Shown here: piece by piece, positions 10,748-22,777 of the stretch
Position numbering within the stretch: the stretch's first letter is position 1
Layout of the letters: the number at the start of each line of letters is the position of its first letter
NCBI GenBank assembly: GCA_025403435.1
Contig: CM046343.1
Location: 27,000,742 to 27,064,741 of the forward strand
DNA: 64,000 nt
Reading direction: 5' to 3'
Source of the DNA: Artocarpus heterophyllus
Lineage: Eukaryota > Streptophyta > Magnoliopsida > Rosales > Moraceae
Made by a program: the position numbers and the translations under genes
Notes under the pieces: generated by a model
Told to the model about the DNA's origin: nothing
Databases searched by the model: none
Seen by the model: the letters and a program-made list of their open reading frames with translations, nothing else

Positions 10748-11257
10748 TTAGACAATTTCAAGCACTTCTCTTTCTTGATCAACTTGATGACCATCAAAAT
10801 TATTATTTCCACGAAATTGGGTGATGAAGACGACGAAAACATTAATATTGTCGGAATTAACGCGCTCCAGGAAATTATCAAACAGCCAACGTAGAAAACG
10901 CCTAAGCAAATCGCAAACTGGAGAATACCAAGGAGAAATGCACACAAAACACAGATATTCAACCCAGAAAAGAGATGGTGAGAAGAAAATGGAGGTCGCG
11001 AATAATATAGTTATGGGAACCGAAAAATTGGCTCGAACATGGATTGGTTCCGCATAGACTGAAATTCTTAGAGGGATTTTGACAGAGGTGATTAGCAAAA
11101 GCAATATGGCAATTACAAGAACCAAAATTGGGATGATGTGTTCCCAAAAAAGGGTGGTGTTTTTGTCCCAAGATTTGGCTTGTGGTGTAAGGAAAGTAAG
11201 GATGAGGTTGAAAAATGGTGGGAGAATATACCTCAAGTCTAGAATGACGCAAAACAT
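10748..11257 (-). CDS. Divergent small membrane protein, same local family
   Basis: 169 codons without interruption on the minus strand. The N-terminus DLRYILPPFFNLI matches the family motif DLRY..PIFINLL of the genes at 34.3 and 49.0 kb. The hydrophobic core (VLVIAILLLLITSVKIPL, then SVPITILFATSIFFSPSLFW) aligns with the family's membrane segments, including the LFW junction. The C-terminal half differs: RRFLRWL is kept, but the PVW...STLTH motif is absent and the tail is basic/acidic mixed, ending HQVDQEREVLEIV. Role unknown; likely integral to a membrane. An AT/GT microsatellite (11338-11420) lies ~85-160 bp upstream and supplies TATA-like sequence. It may be a functional divergent member or a decayed copy with a chance open tail. 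Confidence 0.6.
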   Translation of the reverse strand: MFCVILDLRYILPPFFNLILTFLTPQAKSWDKNTTLFWEHIIPILVLVIAILLLLITSVKIPLRISVYAEPIHVRANFSVPITILFATSIFFSPSLFWVEYLCFVCISPWYSPVCDLLRRFLRWLFDNFLERVNSDNINVFVVFITQFRGNNNFDGHQVDQEREVLEIV

Positions 11258-11337
11258 TTTTTCGCAACTGAAATGTGTAGAGATAATGATTCGAGTAATC
11301 AGTTAGACAATATGAGTGCTGATACTTTGTGTGCTGT

Positions 11338-11420
11338 GTGTGTCTATATATATATACACACACATACATATATATACATATATATCTATATCAATGTGTG
11401 CGTATATATATATATAATCC
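11338..11420. repeat. TA/CA microsatellite
   Basis: Interrupted TATATA and CACACA runs immediately upstream (in the minus-strand sense) of the gene at 10748-11257. Confidence 0.9.
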
Positions 11421-12199
11421 GACTAATCAATAGGACAGGATGAGAAATTTTTGCACCCTAGTTGAACTAAAAAGTCTCTAAATTCGGCGGACTTAAGACC
11501 AAAAGGTTTTTCATCGGCGTCAACATAGATTATGGGTAAAGACATCATATTTCTATATCTTCTTTTTTTTTTTCCTTCCCTATTTTGGGTGTTGCTTTAG
11601 AATGTTTTTGGTGGAATTTTGCGACAGGGTTAACAGGGATTCTTGAGAAATATTAATCAGGAATCTTAATTATCTCATATTGCGGCCGCTAAAGGTTTCA
11701 ACATTTATTGATATTGAACTATTTTTTGGTCCGTCTTGTAAGGAACAACAAGGCCCTAAAACTTTTGTTAATTGGTTGGAAAGTTGGTCTCTACTTTTCA
11801 GCTTGAAATTTTTGGTGATGAAGAATGCATCAAATTTTTTCAAGTGCTTCAAGTGCTTGCATAAGAATTTCAATTAACTTAAAATTGGATGTTAATATTA
11901 TCTTCTGGGTTAAAAAAAAAAACATGTGGGCATGCACAACATATAGTGCCACATGGAATTTTTGTTACCATTAATTAGACTGTTAAATTAAAAATTACTA
12001 GTTTAAAGATGCAATGTCAAAATTTTATTTCATGTTTGAGGCATTAAATATTAGATATTGTTTAAACTTTTTATATGTTAGAATTTAAACCTTATTTGGT
12101 GATTAAATGCTCATGAATGGATGATATTATAAATATATTTGAATTTTATTTTGTTTATTTAATTGATCAATTTTTATCTATTTATTTATTTAAGAATTT
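11421..12199. other. Non-coding, nothing recognised
   Basis: AT-rich. A 66-codon open frame at 11680-11877 has no recognised domain and no supporting context. Confidence 0.5.
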
Positions 12200-12715
12200 G
12201 TATAATTTTTCATGACCAAATATGGAATAATTAGGTCACCAAAAGTATATTTTTGTGACTAAATTTTGGTCTCCAAAACAACTAACAACCAATCATGTAA
12301 ATAATTTGATCCCCAAAAGAGTTTTCTTTTTTTTTTTTTTTTGGTCACATTGCGTCTAAATTACCTTTTGATCACAGATTTATCAGCGACCAAACAGTGC
12401 ATTTTACGACCAAATTTTTGTTGCAAAAAGGGATGCTTTCGTGGCCAAAAATTAATTGCGACCAAAATTTTGGTCACAGGATTGAGCCACTGAAGATTCC
12501 CCCTGCCAGAACCACCTTTGGGTGAAAATTTTTGGTTGAGAAAGAAATTGTAACCGAATAATTCTTTGGTCGACAAAACCTTCTATGGTAGACATTCCGC
12601 AACCAGCTTGTGAAGAAGAAATTTTGGTCGCGGAAACTTTTGGCGACCAAATATACTACATCTTTGCTACCAATTTTTTGATCACGGAAAATCATTTTTT
12701 TTGGTAGTATTGAGA
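12200..12715. repeat. Palindromic GACCAAA/TTTGGTC array, CACTA-like end
   Basis: At least ten copies of (G)CGACCAAA, TTTGGTCGC or close variants occur in alternating orientation in about 500 bp, with spacers of 20-50 bp. The right edge reads TTTTTTTTGGTAGTATTG; inverted it is AATACTACCAAAAAAAATG, close to a CACTA-type terminus except for the first bases. Such subterminal arrays are typical of plant CACTA elements. No transposase is present and the left terminus was not found, so this is a fragment or non-autonomous element at best. Confidence 0.5.
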
Positions 12716-15079
12716 GGGAGAAATATGAATAGTTTATAATTAAAAAAAGAATTGGCTGAAAAACCTCCGTAGCACTTTCGTGGAGATCACAAACTATTTT
12801 TCTTGTATCCTGCAACCTTAAGCAACTTAATTAATTTGCAAAAATGTTAAATAATGACAATATAAATCAGAAAGGTCGCATTTTGCGGCTGAATGTGAAA
12901 GTCTATAGAATTTATTTTCCGCGGAAATGATCGTGAGATTGGAAACTTCTCCGATGCTTCCTTAAATCCTTATTTCGCGTTCACGTATAAGTTGATATAA
13001 AGGTTATTTCTCTCCTATGCCATAAAATTCAAAATTGAGTATAAAATGATTAAAGAATTAAAATAGTAAACAAACAGCGGCTGCAGAGAGAGGAGAGTCT
13101 GAAATTTCGGCCACCTATTACCACCGAAAAAAAAGAAAAAGAAAAAGATTATCACGCAGTTTCTTTACTGCCAACCGAAAAGGTGTCTATAAGTAGATAC
13201 TTGTTTTTAAACTCTTAGATTTATAGAGAAAAATGATTTTGATCCTATTAAACGATTTCAAAATGTACTGGTAAGGTTTCTACTAGTCAGTAGTGAAACC
13301 AGCTTTTAAGTTTAGTGGAGATATTCCTAGTATACACTATTTTGTAAAAATATATGAAAAATTACATTACAATATTTATCAAGAACTACGAAATATATAT
13401 TAAGCTCTAGGTCGTATGAAAGTATCCTATCATAAGAATTATGTTTTAAATTGTCATATTTATATCAAAAATTACATACTTTTCTTTTAAAATTTTGATG
13501 TAATATTGATGATCATATCTAAGGCTTAGGAATATGCACTGCTGATAAGAATACGCTATTATAGAAGGATTTTTTTCCTCCATTTTATACCTTGCTCTTT
13601 GAGGTTAAACAATACTTTGTATTTTGGATTGTATCATATTTATACCTCAAGCATAAATAGAGTAAAAATACTTATAAATGAAATATAGAAATGAAAGAGC
13701 TAAAGTTAAGTGGGGACATATATGTGAATATTAAATTTCAATGGGGCAAAATTAAAAAAAATCATAAATTTTTAAGGGACAAATCTTATATTTTAAAAAA
13801 TTAGTGGGGGCATTTCTTTACAGCTCCGCCATTGCCACTGGTAAAGTCCCCTAAAAAGTAACAGGATATTTATCTTTTTATCTCCTATTTTTAGGTTAGT
13901 TCAAAAAAATACTATTGATCTTTTATCTAATCGAAAATATACTTTCAAATTAGATTTAATATATAAATAAATTAATCCGAAAAAGAATAATGCAGCTTGG
14001 TGAAATGGTGGCTTCCTGATTCTATGATCTCCACAACACCTGTAAAGAAACAATTAATGCCTTATTATCAGAAAACAAAAATTCTGAGACGTCTATAGAC
14101 TCCCAAAATGTTTTTGGACTCACAAAGTCAACAGTTTATAAGAACTAGTGCCCAATATTCAAATAGTTTTTCGACTTAAAAAGCCTACAACAGTTTATAA
14201 GAAAGCAAAGCTGAATATTCAAATAAAGAAAAACGAGTGATGATTAGTTAATGGATACCATGTTTATGTATTTAAACTTTGTTTTTGGAGATATGAATCG
14301 TGGAAGCATCTGTTAGAAAGTGTGAATCTTTTAGAAAGTTGGTACAATAATAATCAATTCATTAAAAAGCGTATACGAACGTTTAATTTTTTGAGTCTGT
14401 AGCTAATTCGTTAGAAATAAATGTCTAAATAGAAAGTAAAACTTAATATGTAAAATAATTTTGAGTAGGCCTCTTTTAAATTTTTTTTCCTTGTCCAAGG
14501 CCTCAAAATTGTTTGTGCTGGCCTTAGTCAAAGACTCCAACTTCTACATAATCTTTCACTTGAATAATTTACATTTGATCTACCCCAAAATAGATTCAAT
14601 AAAATTGAATTTGCAAAACGTAACAGAATATGTAAGAAAACCGAGAAAGTAGAACCACTGAAGTCAGGAAAAAAACTTAAAGCTGATGATGCTTCAGAAA
14701 TTAATAACCATATATTTGCTTAAAAATAGACGAAAATTACGGCTTTGGATTTTTGATAAAAGTTATAAGATGCTGCTTTTTTGATAAAGAAGTTGAACGA
14801 TAATCCAAAAGAGAAAAATTCGTTTTAAAAGCTCAGAGCTCGTAGAGGGAACAGTTTTAAAATAAGAAAATTTTGATTTTTTTCATAGGTTGTTTAATTT
14901 GGTTTTATTTGCTTTCATTTTGGATTTTCTTTATTTTGCTTTTTGATTTTTATGTTTTAGTTGTAGGATATTTTTTCCTTCTCTTTCTAATGAAATTTTT
15001 TGCTCATTTACAGAAAAAATAATCTCTCCGCAATTACTAACAAATTTACCACAAACAAGAAGATATAGTTCATTTTATT
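12716..15079. other. Non-coding, AT-rich
   Basis: No gene recognised. Short GC-richer bits (around 13085 and 13810-13850) may be old repeat debris. The frame at 14461-14652 has no domain. Confidence 0.5.
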
Positions 15080-15470
15080 TGCCACCAATAATGATATAAA
15101 CAATCTGTAAGACGGCAAGAATGAGAAGCACAGCCCCAGCAATTTAGACGAAATCAGTGGCCATGGATTATACAAATACTCCCTCTTAAGCTCTCTTCTA
15201 TAAGTCGGCCAACGACGTTGGAAATGATTTCTCTTTAAATAATAGAACTTAGTAAGTCAAAGATAATAATTATATATATTTAAGAAAAGTCTCTTGGTAA
15301 AGTTGTTAGAATATAGCTATCAACAACACCACAATCGCAAAGTATTTCCACGTCCTTGGTGGTCTTAATGAGGTCGGCCATGAGAGTAACGTAGCAAGTG
15401 ATCACGGAGGGACAGTTGGGGAGCACTGCTCTAATCCAATGAGGCACTGCTCGATTGTTTTTAGATAAAG
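15080..15470 (-). pseudogene. DUF247 (UPF0481) gene relic
   Basis: Read on the minus strand, several phrases of the plant DUF247 C-terminal region appear in order. A GLEQC-like piece and then VITCYVTLMADLIKTTKDVE and ILCDCGVVDSYI occur at about 15305-15440. A gap with AT-rich sequence follows. RRELKREYLYNPWPLIS and a hydrophobic AGAVLLILAVLQIVYII membrane anchor occur at about 15085-15210. They are in different frames with stops between, so the gene is dead. DUF247 proteins are usually ~450-residue proteins with one C-terminal transmembrane helix; only the last quarter is visible. The solo LTR at 15627 begins just upstream and may have cut the gene off from its 5' part. Confidence 0.7.
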
Positions 15471-15626
15471 TAGTAGCGGTAGTAATAATAATAATAATAA
15501 ATCTCGTGTTAACTGATTATTAGTTAGCTAGTCGTAGCCGTTGGATTTTAGACAAGAAACAAAAACTCTCGAAGCCCCAGAGTATCAACCAAGGCATCTC
15601 AAAGATATTAAATTATAAGAGAAACC

Positions 15627-17800
15627 TGTAACACTTCGAAATTAATTAAGTATGATTAGTGAGTGAAATGGTAAATTAGTGTGTCATAATGTAATTTGAA
15701 CTTAATTTAACTATCTTGTGATATTTTTAAATTAATGTTACTTCTAATTATTTTTAATTACCTTTAATTATTCTTGTTGTTATTTTGAATTTTAAAACAA
15801 AATAATTTGTCAAAATACCCGATATGTCCCAATTGCAAAACTATGCAAAACTATGTGCTAGAACACAGTTTTGCTATGCAAAACTACCTCTCCCTCCCTC
15901 TATTTATTTCTCCTCTCTCCCTTTCTTCCTCACTCTCTCGTTTTCTCTCTCTCTCTACGTTTCTTTCCCTTTCTCCCTCTCTAAATTTTTTATTCAAAAA
16001 CCAAGCCAAAGCTTTGGTTCTTAGCAGATTAGAAGCTCAGCAACGCGTTTGGACAACCACAAACTCGAATTTAAAGCTCGGATTCAAGGTTAGTTTAACT
16101 TTTTTCAAAATTTCAAACTTTTTCTCTGAACTTTCAATTTCTTTAAAATGTTGTAATCCGAGTTTTATAAGCTTAGGAAACCTCTAATCTAAGTTAGTAG
16201 AACTCAAATCATCCAGAATCTAGGCTTGATTTCATAAAAATCGGATTAAACCAAGTTTTTTTATTTTTCTCCATTTTTGGATTTCCTTGAAAATTTCTAT
16301 GTAAATCTTGTTTAAAGTTGTTTAAAAGTATTTCATTATGTTTTTCTATTATTTATGAATGTTTTTAATGCCTGGGAACTGAGAAAACAGGTTGAAAATA
16401 GGATTTTGAGCTCCGGGAGGTTGAGACTCGAAATCTAAAAATTTTTAGATTTTTCCAGTTCTACAGGCCAATGTTGAGCATCAGCAAATTGGACTCATAA
16501 GTTCGGCATGCCAGACTCATATGGTCGGCAGGCTGAACCTAGAAAAGTTCGGCAAGCTGGTGGTGTACGATTGGTAGGCCGACCTGTAGAGTTTGGTAGG
16601 CCGGACCAGGAAGTTCGGTAAGCCGACTAGACTTTACAAAATGTTTGTCATTTTTCACCAGTTTCCACTGTTTTAAACCCAAATTAAGATTTTAATTTTG
16701 TATTAAGATTTTACGGATATAAATGGCACACTAGGACACTATAAAATAGCTTAGTATTATAGAATACCCTAAGCTAGACTTTAATGAACTTAGTTCATAT
16801 TTAGGCTTGTTCGTAGTTCCGTGGAGCTAACGTATAGTGGAGTGAGACTGCAGTACTAAGTTGCGGTGCCGAATATTGAGGTAGGACATCTACCCTTTTC
16901 TTTAGTAGCCATGTTTTTAAATGATTTTGGCCTCAAATTGATTTCTTTTAAAATGTTTTCAATGGATAATTGAAAAAGATTTTTATCAGTTGTTTTCATA
17001 AATTATTGAATGAGCTGATACTCATAATGAACCGCATAATGAATGTAAATGAATACACTCGGTAAAATGAAATTTTAATAACTATAGAATTGCATGGATG
17101 GGCATGATACCATACTCAGAGATTGGGTTATGTAAAGTGCAACATTGAGGGCAGGTCTCAAAACCTAGCTGGGCCACTATAATGGTGACATTTATGGTTT
17201 GCCTAAGAAAAGATAATGAAATCCTTTCTGGACGAACAATGAACTATTTTGGTAAGAATGTTTTGATTGAATTTATTTGGTTTATTTTGTTTTCTAAATA
17301 TTTTCCTGAATAATGAATTTTATAATCAAATTAAAAGATTTTTCAACCTTAGTCGTACTGAGCCCTTCGCTCATATTTTATTTGTTTTAAAAACCTTTTT
17401 CCCCTGGGTGGAGTATAGCTTAAGACCGATTGGGAGGCTACCAATCAGACTCGTGAGCAGTAGAAGATTTTGAGTAGGTTATTTGAATTACTTAATCGAC
17501 GCATGTATTATCTAAATTTCCCCTTTACTCATTGGACTGTGGTTGTAATTTAGTTTATTGTTGATACTATATGTGTACAAGTTATGGGCCAGGTGGGACC
17601 TAACATGTATTTCTCCTTCTTTATTATTTTTATTTTATTTTCCTCTTATCTGTTTTATTATGTTAATAACCGCTTCAAAAGTTTTAAATTTATTACCTTC
17701 TAATAATTAATTAGATTCCTTAATTTGTGATTTTAATCAAAATTTGACTTAATAACTTAATTAATCCATCACATCACTTTCTGGGTTCCGGGACGTGACA
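15627..17800 (+). mobile_element. Solo LTR of a chromovirus-like Gypsy element
   Basis: 2174 bp from TGTAACACTTCG to GGGACGTGACA, flanked by a perfect 5-bp duplication AAACC (15622-15626 and 17801-17805). The TGTAACAC...CGTGACA ends, the internal GAGGTAGGACATCTACCC, and GTGACATTTATGGTTTGCC resemble LTRs of Tekay/Del-type chromoviruses; that lineage assignment is inference. There is no internal coding region, so the element was lost by LTR-LTR recombination. A pyrimidine-rich tract (15880-15990) and a TTCGGC/GCCGAA array (16500-16632) lie inside. Confidence 0.9.
16500..16632. repeat. TTCGGC..GCCGAA motif array in the solo LTR
   Basis: Six degenerate copies (GTTCGGCATGCC, GGTCGGCAGGCTGAACC, GTTCGGCAAGCTGG, GGTAGGCCGACC, GGTAGGCCGGACC, GTTCGGTAAGCCGAC) at roughly 20-27-bp spacing. 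The same motif array occurs in the Copia LTRs (52632-52716, 60281-60365) and the Copia leader (53739-53922), although the elements are otherwise unrelated. Confidence 0.8.
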
Positions 17801-17805
17801 AAACC

Positions 17806-18274
17806 ATTCTCTTATCTCTTTCTTCTCAGGCACAGTTGCTTTCTTTGTAATCGGCACAGTCATTCGCCCAGCTGATGAAGTGGGTCAATGGTCAACCTCG
17901 TTTTATAGTTCCGGCCAAACAATTTTCTCACAGGCCAAGTTTACTAAATAAAATAATAATAATAATAATAAAAGCGATGTGGGAAGGTCTTCTATTATCT
18001 AATTAACTTCTTCGATGTGCATTAAATCCTCCACTGTAGAGGGCTCAATGGGATGCCGAAATTATTTAGTTCCTTGTATGGAATAGTATAGCGTGGCCAA
18101 ATAAGCGGAAGTAAACTGATGTAGTGAGTGAGAAGCAGAAAATCACACGTTTAATATCTTTGAGTGAACAGATCACAGTTAAACCTGCACATAAGAATGT
18201 TGTTCAATCAAAAAAAGGGCAATAGAGCTAAAAAAGAAAGAATTTGAGTTCGAAATCATACAGACGGAACCTCA
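17806..18274. other. Non-coding between solo LTR and Helitron relic
   Basis: No recognisable gene; a (TAA)n-like run lies near 17950. Short GC-balanced stretches at 17830-17940 could be old coding debris but no frame or family is recognisable. Confidence 0.5.
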
Positions 18275-18485
18275 TGTCCTGACCCTCCAATTATCTGTGA
18301 TTTCTGTAGAGCGTGTAAATTTCAATATGAAAGCAAAGGATTTTTGCTGCTCAAATGGAACCATTGTATTAAGATTGAATGGAGCACCTTATGAATTATA
18401 TGAATTGTTTACATCCTTATCAGATGAAGCTAAGAACTTCAAAAAGTATGTGAGCATCTACAACAGCATTCTTGCTTTTGCATAG
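18275..18485 (+). pseudogene. Helitron Rep/helicase fragment
   Basis: Two adjacent frames give parts of the plant Helitron N-terminal signature: CDFCRACKFQYESK (about 18293-18340) followed, after a one-base frame change, by FCCSNGTIVLRLNGAPYEL and LFTSLSDEAKNFKKYV and YNSILAFA (18340-18485). The order Cys-x2-Cys, FCC..G.V.L, P.EL..L.T, YN...AFA fits the Helitron_like_N region upstream of the Rep catalytic domain. Nothing further downstream is preserved, and no CTRR/TC...hairpin ends were identified. Confidence 0.65.
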
Positions 18486-18489
18486 CTGA

Positions 18490-18580
18490 AGAAGGTCAAT
18501 TGGTACCAACATTTGACTTAAGAACCTTATAAGTAAGGAGGTCTTGGGTTCAAGTATTGAGAGACGCAAAGAAATCCCTG
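18490..18580 (+). mobile_element. Possible tRNA-derived SINE head
   Basis: TTGGTACCAACATTTGACTT followed 30 bp later by GGTCTTGGGTTCAAGTATTG resembles a degenerate polymerase III A-box/B-box pair (B-box GGTTCAAGT). No poly-A tail or target duplication was defined, so this is tentative. Confidence 0.3.
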
Positions 18581-18842
18581 AAGGCCACTAGGTGCCCAAA
18601 AGGGACAATATGTATGAGTAACAAGTATAAGACCCGACTATATCGGAGTCCCATTAGGTGGACCCATGGGCTTGAAGCGTTACACTTATCCTTACTCAAC
18701 TTTAATATTAGACAAAATCACTCTCCATACAAACAGCACCATAAAAAATTTGATTTTTCTACCACTAACGTACATGGACTGCAAAAGTTACAGATGATGG
18801 CAATGCAAGTTATGTTTTAATATTACTGGGTTACGTCGTCCT

Positions 18843-21584
18843 TGTAATAACTAGAAAAATCCAAAAATTAATAAGTATGAATAATTAAGTATTTTTCCAT
18901 AACTATGCCGTTAAGTACATGAGAAAATATAAGTTTTGAAATTATAAATAATAATTTCTGTAAGAATTATGAGAAACGCTTATGAAAGAGCACGAAGATT
19001 TGAGTAAATTGTTGACTTTAGACAAGTCAATTCATCCCAAATGATTCGAGTAGATCAGACACACTATCGATTACACCAGTGAGAATTCATGTAATTAAAT
19101 TAAGGTTTACTTAGAAACATGAGAGATTATTTAAGGATTAAGATTCGTGGAGTTACAGCTTAAATTCCGTGATTGTATAATTAGATTAAATTCGGTAATA
19201 CATAATACCGTTAAGTGTTATGAGAAACTGTAAGAATTCTGTTTAAGGTTTAAAACCCTCAGTAATGCTTGAGAAATTTAGAGGTCCAAGTCGCGTAATT
19301 ACAAAATTTCTCAATTATTGTGTATTTAGAAAGTCTTAATGACAATAAGACTTTAATAATAAATAATGTTATAAATTACACAATTTGTGTACTTCATGTA
19401 TCAAATATGTAGCAAAATGTGATGTCATAATAGTACACTTAGATAATTAAAAATAATTATTTATTGTAATAAACTAAGCTTTTATGATTCAACAAGTTCA
19501 TGTATGGGGGTGGCCTTTATAAGAATCTCAATTAGAATATCTAAATTGAAATGAATTGATAAAAAAGAATTTTCAGCTCAATATGATTATATAGAATTCC
19601 TACATGATGTCAGTTTAGCAAGAGAAATTTAGATTATTGTGATCAACAGCTCAACACCATAATTCAAAAATGGTAAGCACAAAGTTATATAAATATGAGA
19701 TCAATCTCAATTTTAATGAGATCATGAAGCAGGATAAGAATTTTTCAAAGTCATAAAGACTATCAAAAATTCGAGAATTTACAATATCCTACATGTGCAC
19801 TGTTAGTTATTTACAGGTGTAGATAACTATGTAAAATTAAAAAAAATTAATGGAGTCCATAAGCATTTCACGAGCCTTTACAGCTATGTAATATCACAAA
19901 CGAATTACTATTAGATTTGTAATGTAATTAAGAAAAGTCTAAAAAACATTTAAAGAATGGATGTGGACCTACAAATGGCTTTTCACAATAAATAGTTCGG
20001 GTCATACTTGTAAAGTACGAAATCATGCTAAGTTTAGAATTAGAATTAAATTGACTTACATATAGTCAATTTAATTTACAAAATTTTTATAAATTATGAC
20101 TATTATTTTTATGATAAAATTAAAAGTTTAAATATATTTACATATTAAGTATGAAAATGTAGCTAGTAAAAGAAGAAAATTATAATAAAAAATATATGTT
20201 TAATTTAATAATTAACATTTTAAAGTTTTAAATCTATGAAAAAATTATTTCTAAAACAGAAAGTGTATTTTAAGTTTTGATCAAAGCTCTAAATACATAA
20301 TATTATTAAAAAAATAGATAAATAAATAAATAAAATAGTAAAAATAGTTAATCACTGATTTTGAAGACAAAACTATCAAAGTTTAGCATTTTAGAATAGG
20401 ATCATGAAATTCATAAAGCATGGATAAATTCATGAAAATTATTTTAGACAGTATAGATATATTAATAAGATAGTAATACAATTAGAATTTATGTATTTAT
20501 TTTTAAAAGACAAAAAATATTATAGTTAAAAAAAGTACGATGATGTTTACAGAAAATTCAAAATTTACGAATTAAAAATTTGATGAACCGACCATGATAC
20601 AAAATAGACCTTGTGGACCCACGATAGTGTCCATAATTAAGTTAAGGCATAAATAATTAAGCATAAAACAAGTCCATAACTAGGCATAAAATATTCATGC
20701 ATTTTTTATTAGACATTTTTAATTATGTTCTGCTAGTTTAACTTCCTAGTTGTTGAGTTGAAACTCATCCAGTTATGTTCATGTTGTAGGTAAAGAAACT
20801 TATTAGCAACACTTGACGAACAATAGTTAGCAGCGGATGAATGTTAGAGATGGGAATGGATACCGCTTACACAAATGTAATATTTCTACATTTTTATTTT
20901 GCGAAATTATGTATGTATAAATAAGCATATGAAATTATGTAAGTATATCTTGAAAACCAAGTTGTAGTCATACAACCTTAGTTTAAAAGGTTTCAAGATT
21001 CTAAATGTTGCAACTTTTCAAGATTCTAAATGTTGCAACCAGTAGTACAGCAAATAAACGTAATTTCATATAAGAAAATTAGTATGATTAATATGTTTTG
21101 AAAAGAAATTGAAATAAATTATAACAATTTTAATTTTTAGAAATGTTTTTAAAAGGTTTTATTTTAAGTTAAGAAAAGGTTTAAAAGAAATAGATTTATT
21201 ATTATTATTTCTTTAAAGAAAATATTTTAAGAAATCATTATTAAGATTTCGTTTTAGAGAGAAAGAAAAAAAATATTCCACAAATTTAAGTACTTTACGA
21301 TAAGCTATGTTTAATTATAAGATTGTATAGTTAAGTAACGGCTACGCAAGTAGGATCGATACATTAGTAGTCTAAAATAAGACTCAAAACTAGTACTTAA
21401 AACAATAGAGGAGCCCTCTATGTATAGTGTGAGAGACTTAATTAATTATGTAAGATTTTTTTGTTTCAAATTAAATATCACAAATTTAATTATTGAAACA
21501 AAATATATTTTCTCATTCATTCTAGATTGTTATTGGTGCCACACACAAAGACTTTCCTCGTGTTTGTAGCGCCAACTCCTAACA
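18843..21584. mobile_element. Degraded Gypsy-LTR-like sequence
   Basis: Begins TGTAATAACTAGAAAAATCC, similar to the start of chromovirus-type LTRs. Contains CCAGTTATGTTCATGTTGTAGGTAAAG near 20770 and could end at CTCCTAACA (21584). The 5-bp flanks do not match (GTCCT versus ATGTA), so boundaries are unproven. No coding capacity; strongly AT-rich. Confidence 0.35.
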
Positions 21585-22119
21585 ATGTAGGGAAGGAATA
21601 CTGCTTGTTACCTAATTATGTTTCTGTCTCCAAAATTCAAATTCCCAATTTGAAAGAAAAATCTCAAAAGTGAAAAACTTTTGAATTTCAAGAAATAGAA
21701 AACTTAGAGACAAAGTTAGCATAACACATGGAATCTTTAGGGCCAATTTGGCTTTGCCATGCTATGATGTTGCTTTTGCTACATTGTGCTTTTGTTGTGC
21801 TGTGTTATGGCCTAGAAGCAAGTAGGCATTTGATATATTATTTTCAAAGCTATTGTGAACACCAGAAGCAAAATTACACGTGTTTGGTAATCTATATATA
21901 AAATTGTTGTGGAGATGTATAATAACCAAAATAAACTTTTACTAAGCATTAGTTTTAGTTTTTAATTTTACTTTCATATTAACGGTCGGTAAGATCCACC
22001 AGAACCTGACAGTGTGTCCGAATCGTCAGTCCAACCCCATAGGTTACTCTAACTTGACCTTGACGGCATATCCAGCTCACCATCTTAACCCAACAATGAG
22101 TTTGGTTGCCAGCCTAAAC
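21585..22119. other. Non-coding, nothing recognised
   Basis: A GC-balanced patch at 21985-22120 precedes the MITE; no gene is recognised. Confidence 0.5.
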
Positions 22120-22127
22120 CCAATAGC

Positions 22128-22769
22128 TAGGGCTGTGCACGGTCAGGTCCTGTCCCGAATCGCCAAGTTTGAAAAAATTTTGGATCGAACTAGACCATTT
22201 AAGGCATTGGGACAAGACTGTTTTAGAACGTTCTGGTCTGGTTTAAACTGCGGTTTAGGACTTTTTAAATAGATTTTTGGGATTTTTATACCAAATTTTA
22301 TACTTTCAAAACTTTAGATATCCAATAAACTAAAAATAACATTGTGAAAGGAAAAAAAAAAAAAGTAAATAACAAGCAACAAAAATAAGACACAACATAA
22401 AACGACGCAAAACAAAATATAAATTATACAATCATCCAAACTCTTAACTTTAGATATAATAATACGGTTGTCCAAACTCTAAAATCTAACATAATAATAT
22501 AGTCATCCAAATTTTAAAATTTAAATTTAAATTTAATTAACGGAGGGTCTTTTTTATGGATTTGATAAGGATTAAGGTAGAATATATATTTAATTTTTTT
22601 TATTTATATCTAGAGAAATAATCTAGTCCGAACCACTGGTTCTAAATTTTCAAACCAGACTAGACCGTTTTAAACTTAAGCTGGCCTAGTTTGGGACCTT
22701 TTTTTGACCGTTCGATCATCGTCAAACTAGTTCGGTTTGATGGTTTGGCAGTTTTTTTATGCAACCCTA
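22128..22769. mobile_element. Non-autonomous hAT MITE
   Basis: 642 bp with ends TAGGGCTGTGCACGG and, inverted, TAGGGTTGCATAA. It is flanked by an 8-bp duplication with one mismatch: CCAATAGC (22120-22127) and CCATTAGC (22770-22777). Subterminal GGTC/GGTTT-type repeats (GGTCAGGTCCTGTCCCG, GGTCTGGTTTAAAC, AGTTCGGTTTGATGGTTTGG) are as expected for hAT MITEs. No transposase. Confidence 0.85.
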
Positions 22770-22777
22770 CCATTAGC

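Noticed and set aside
18843..21584. A second solo Gypsy LTR with defined ends
   Set aside because: The start looks right but the flanking five bases do not match, so the boundaries are listed only as low-confidence.
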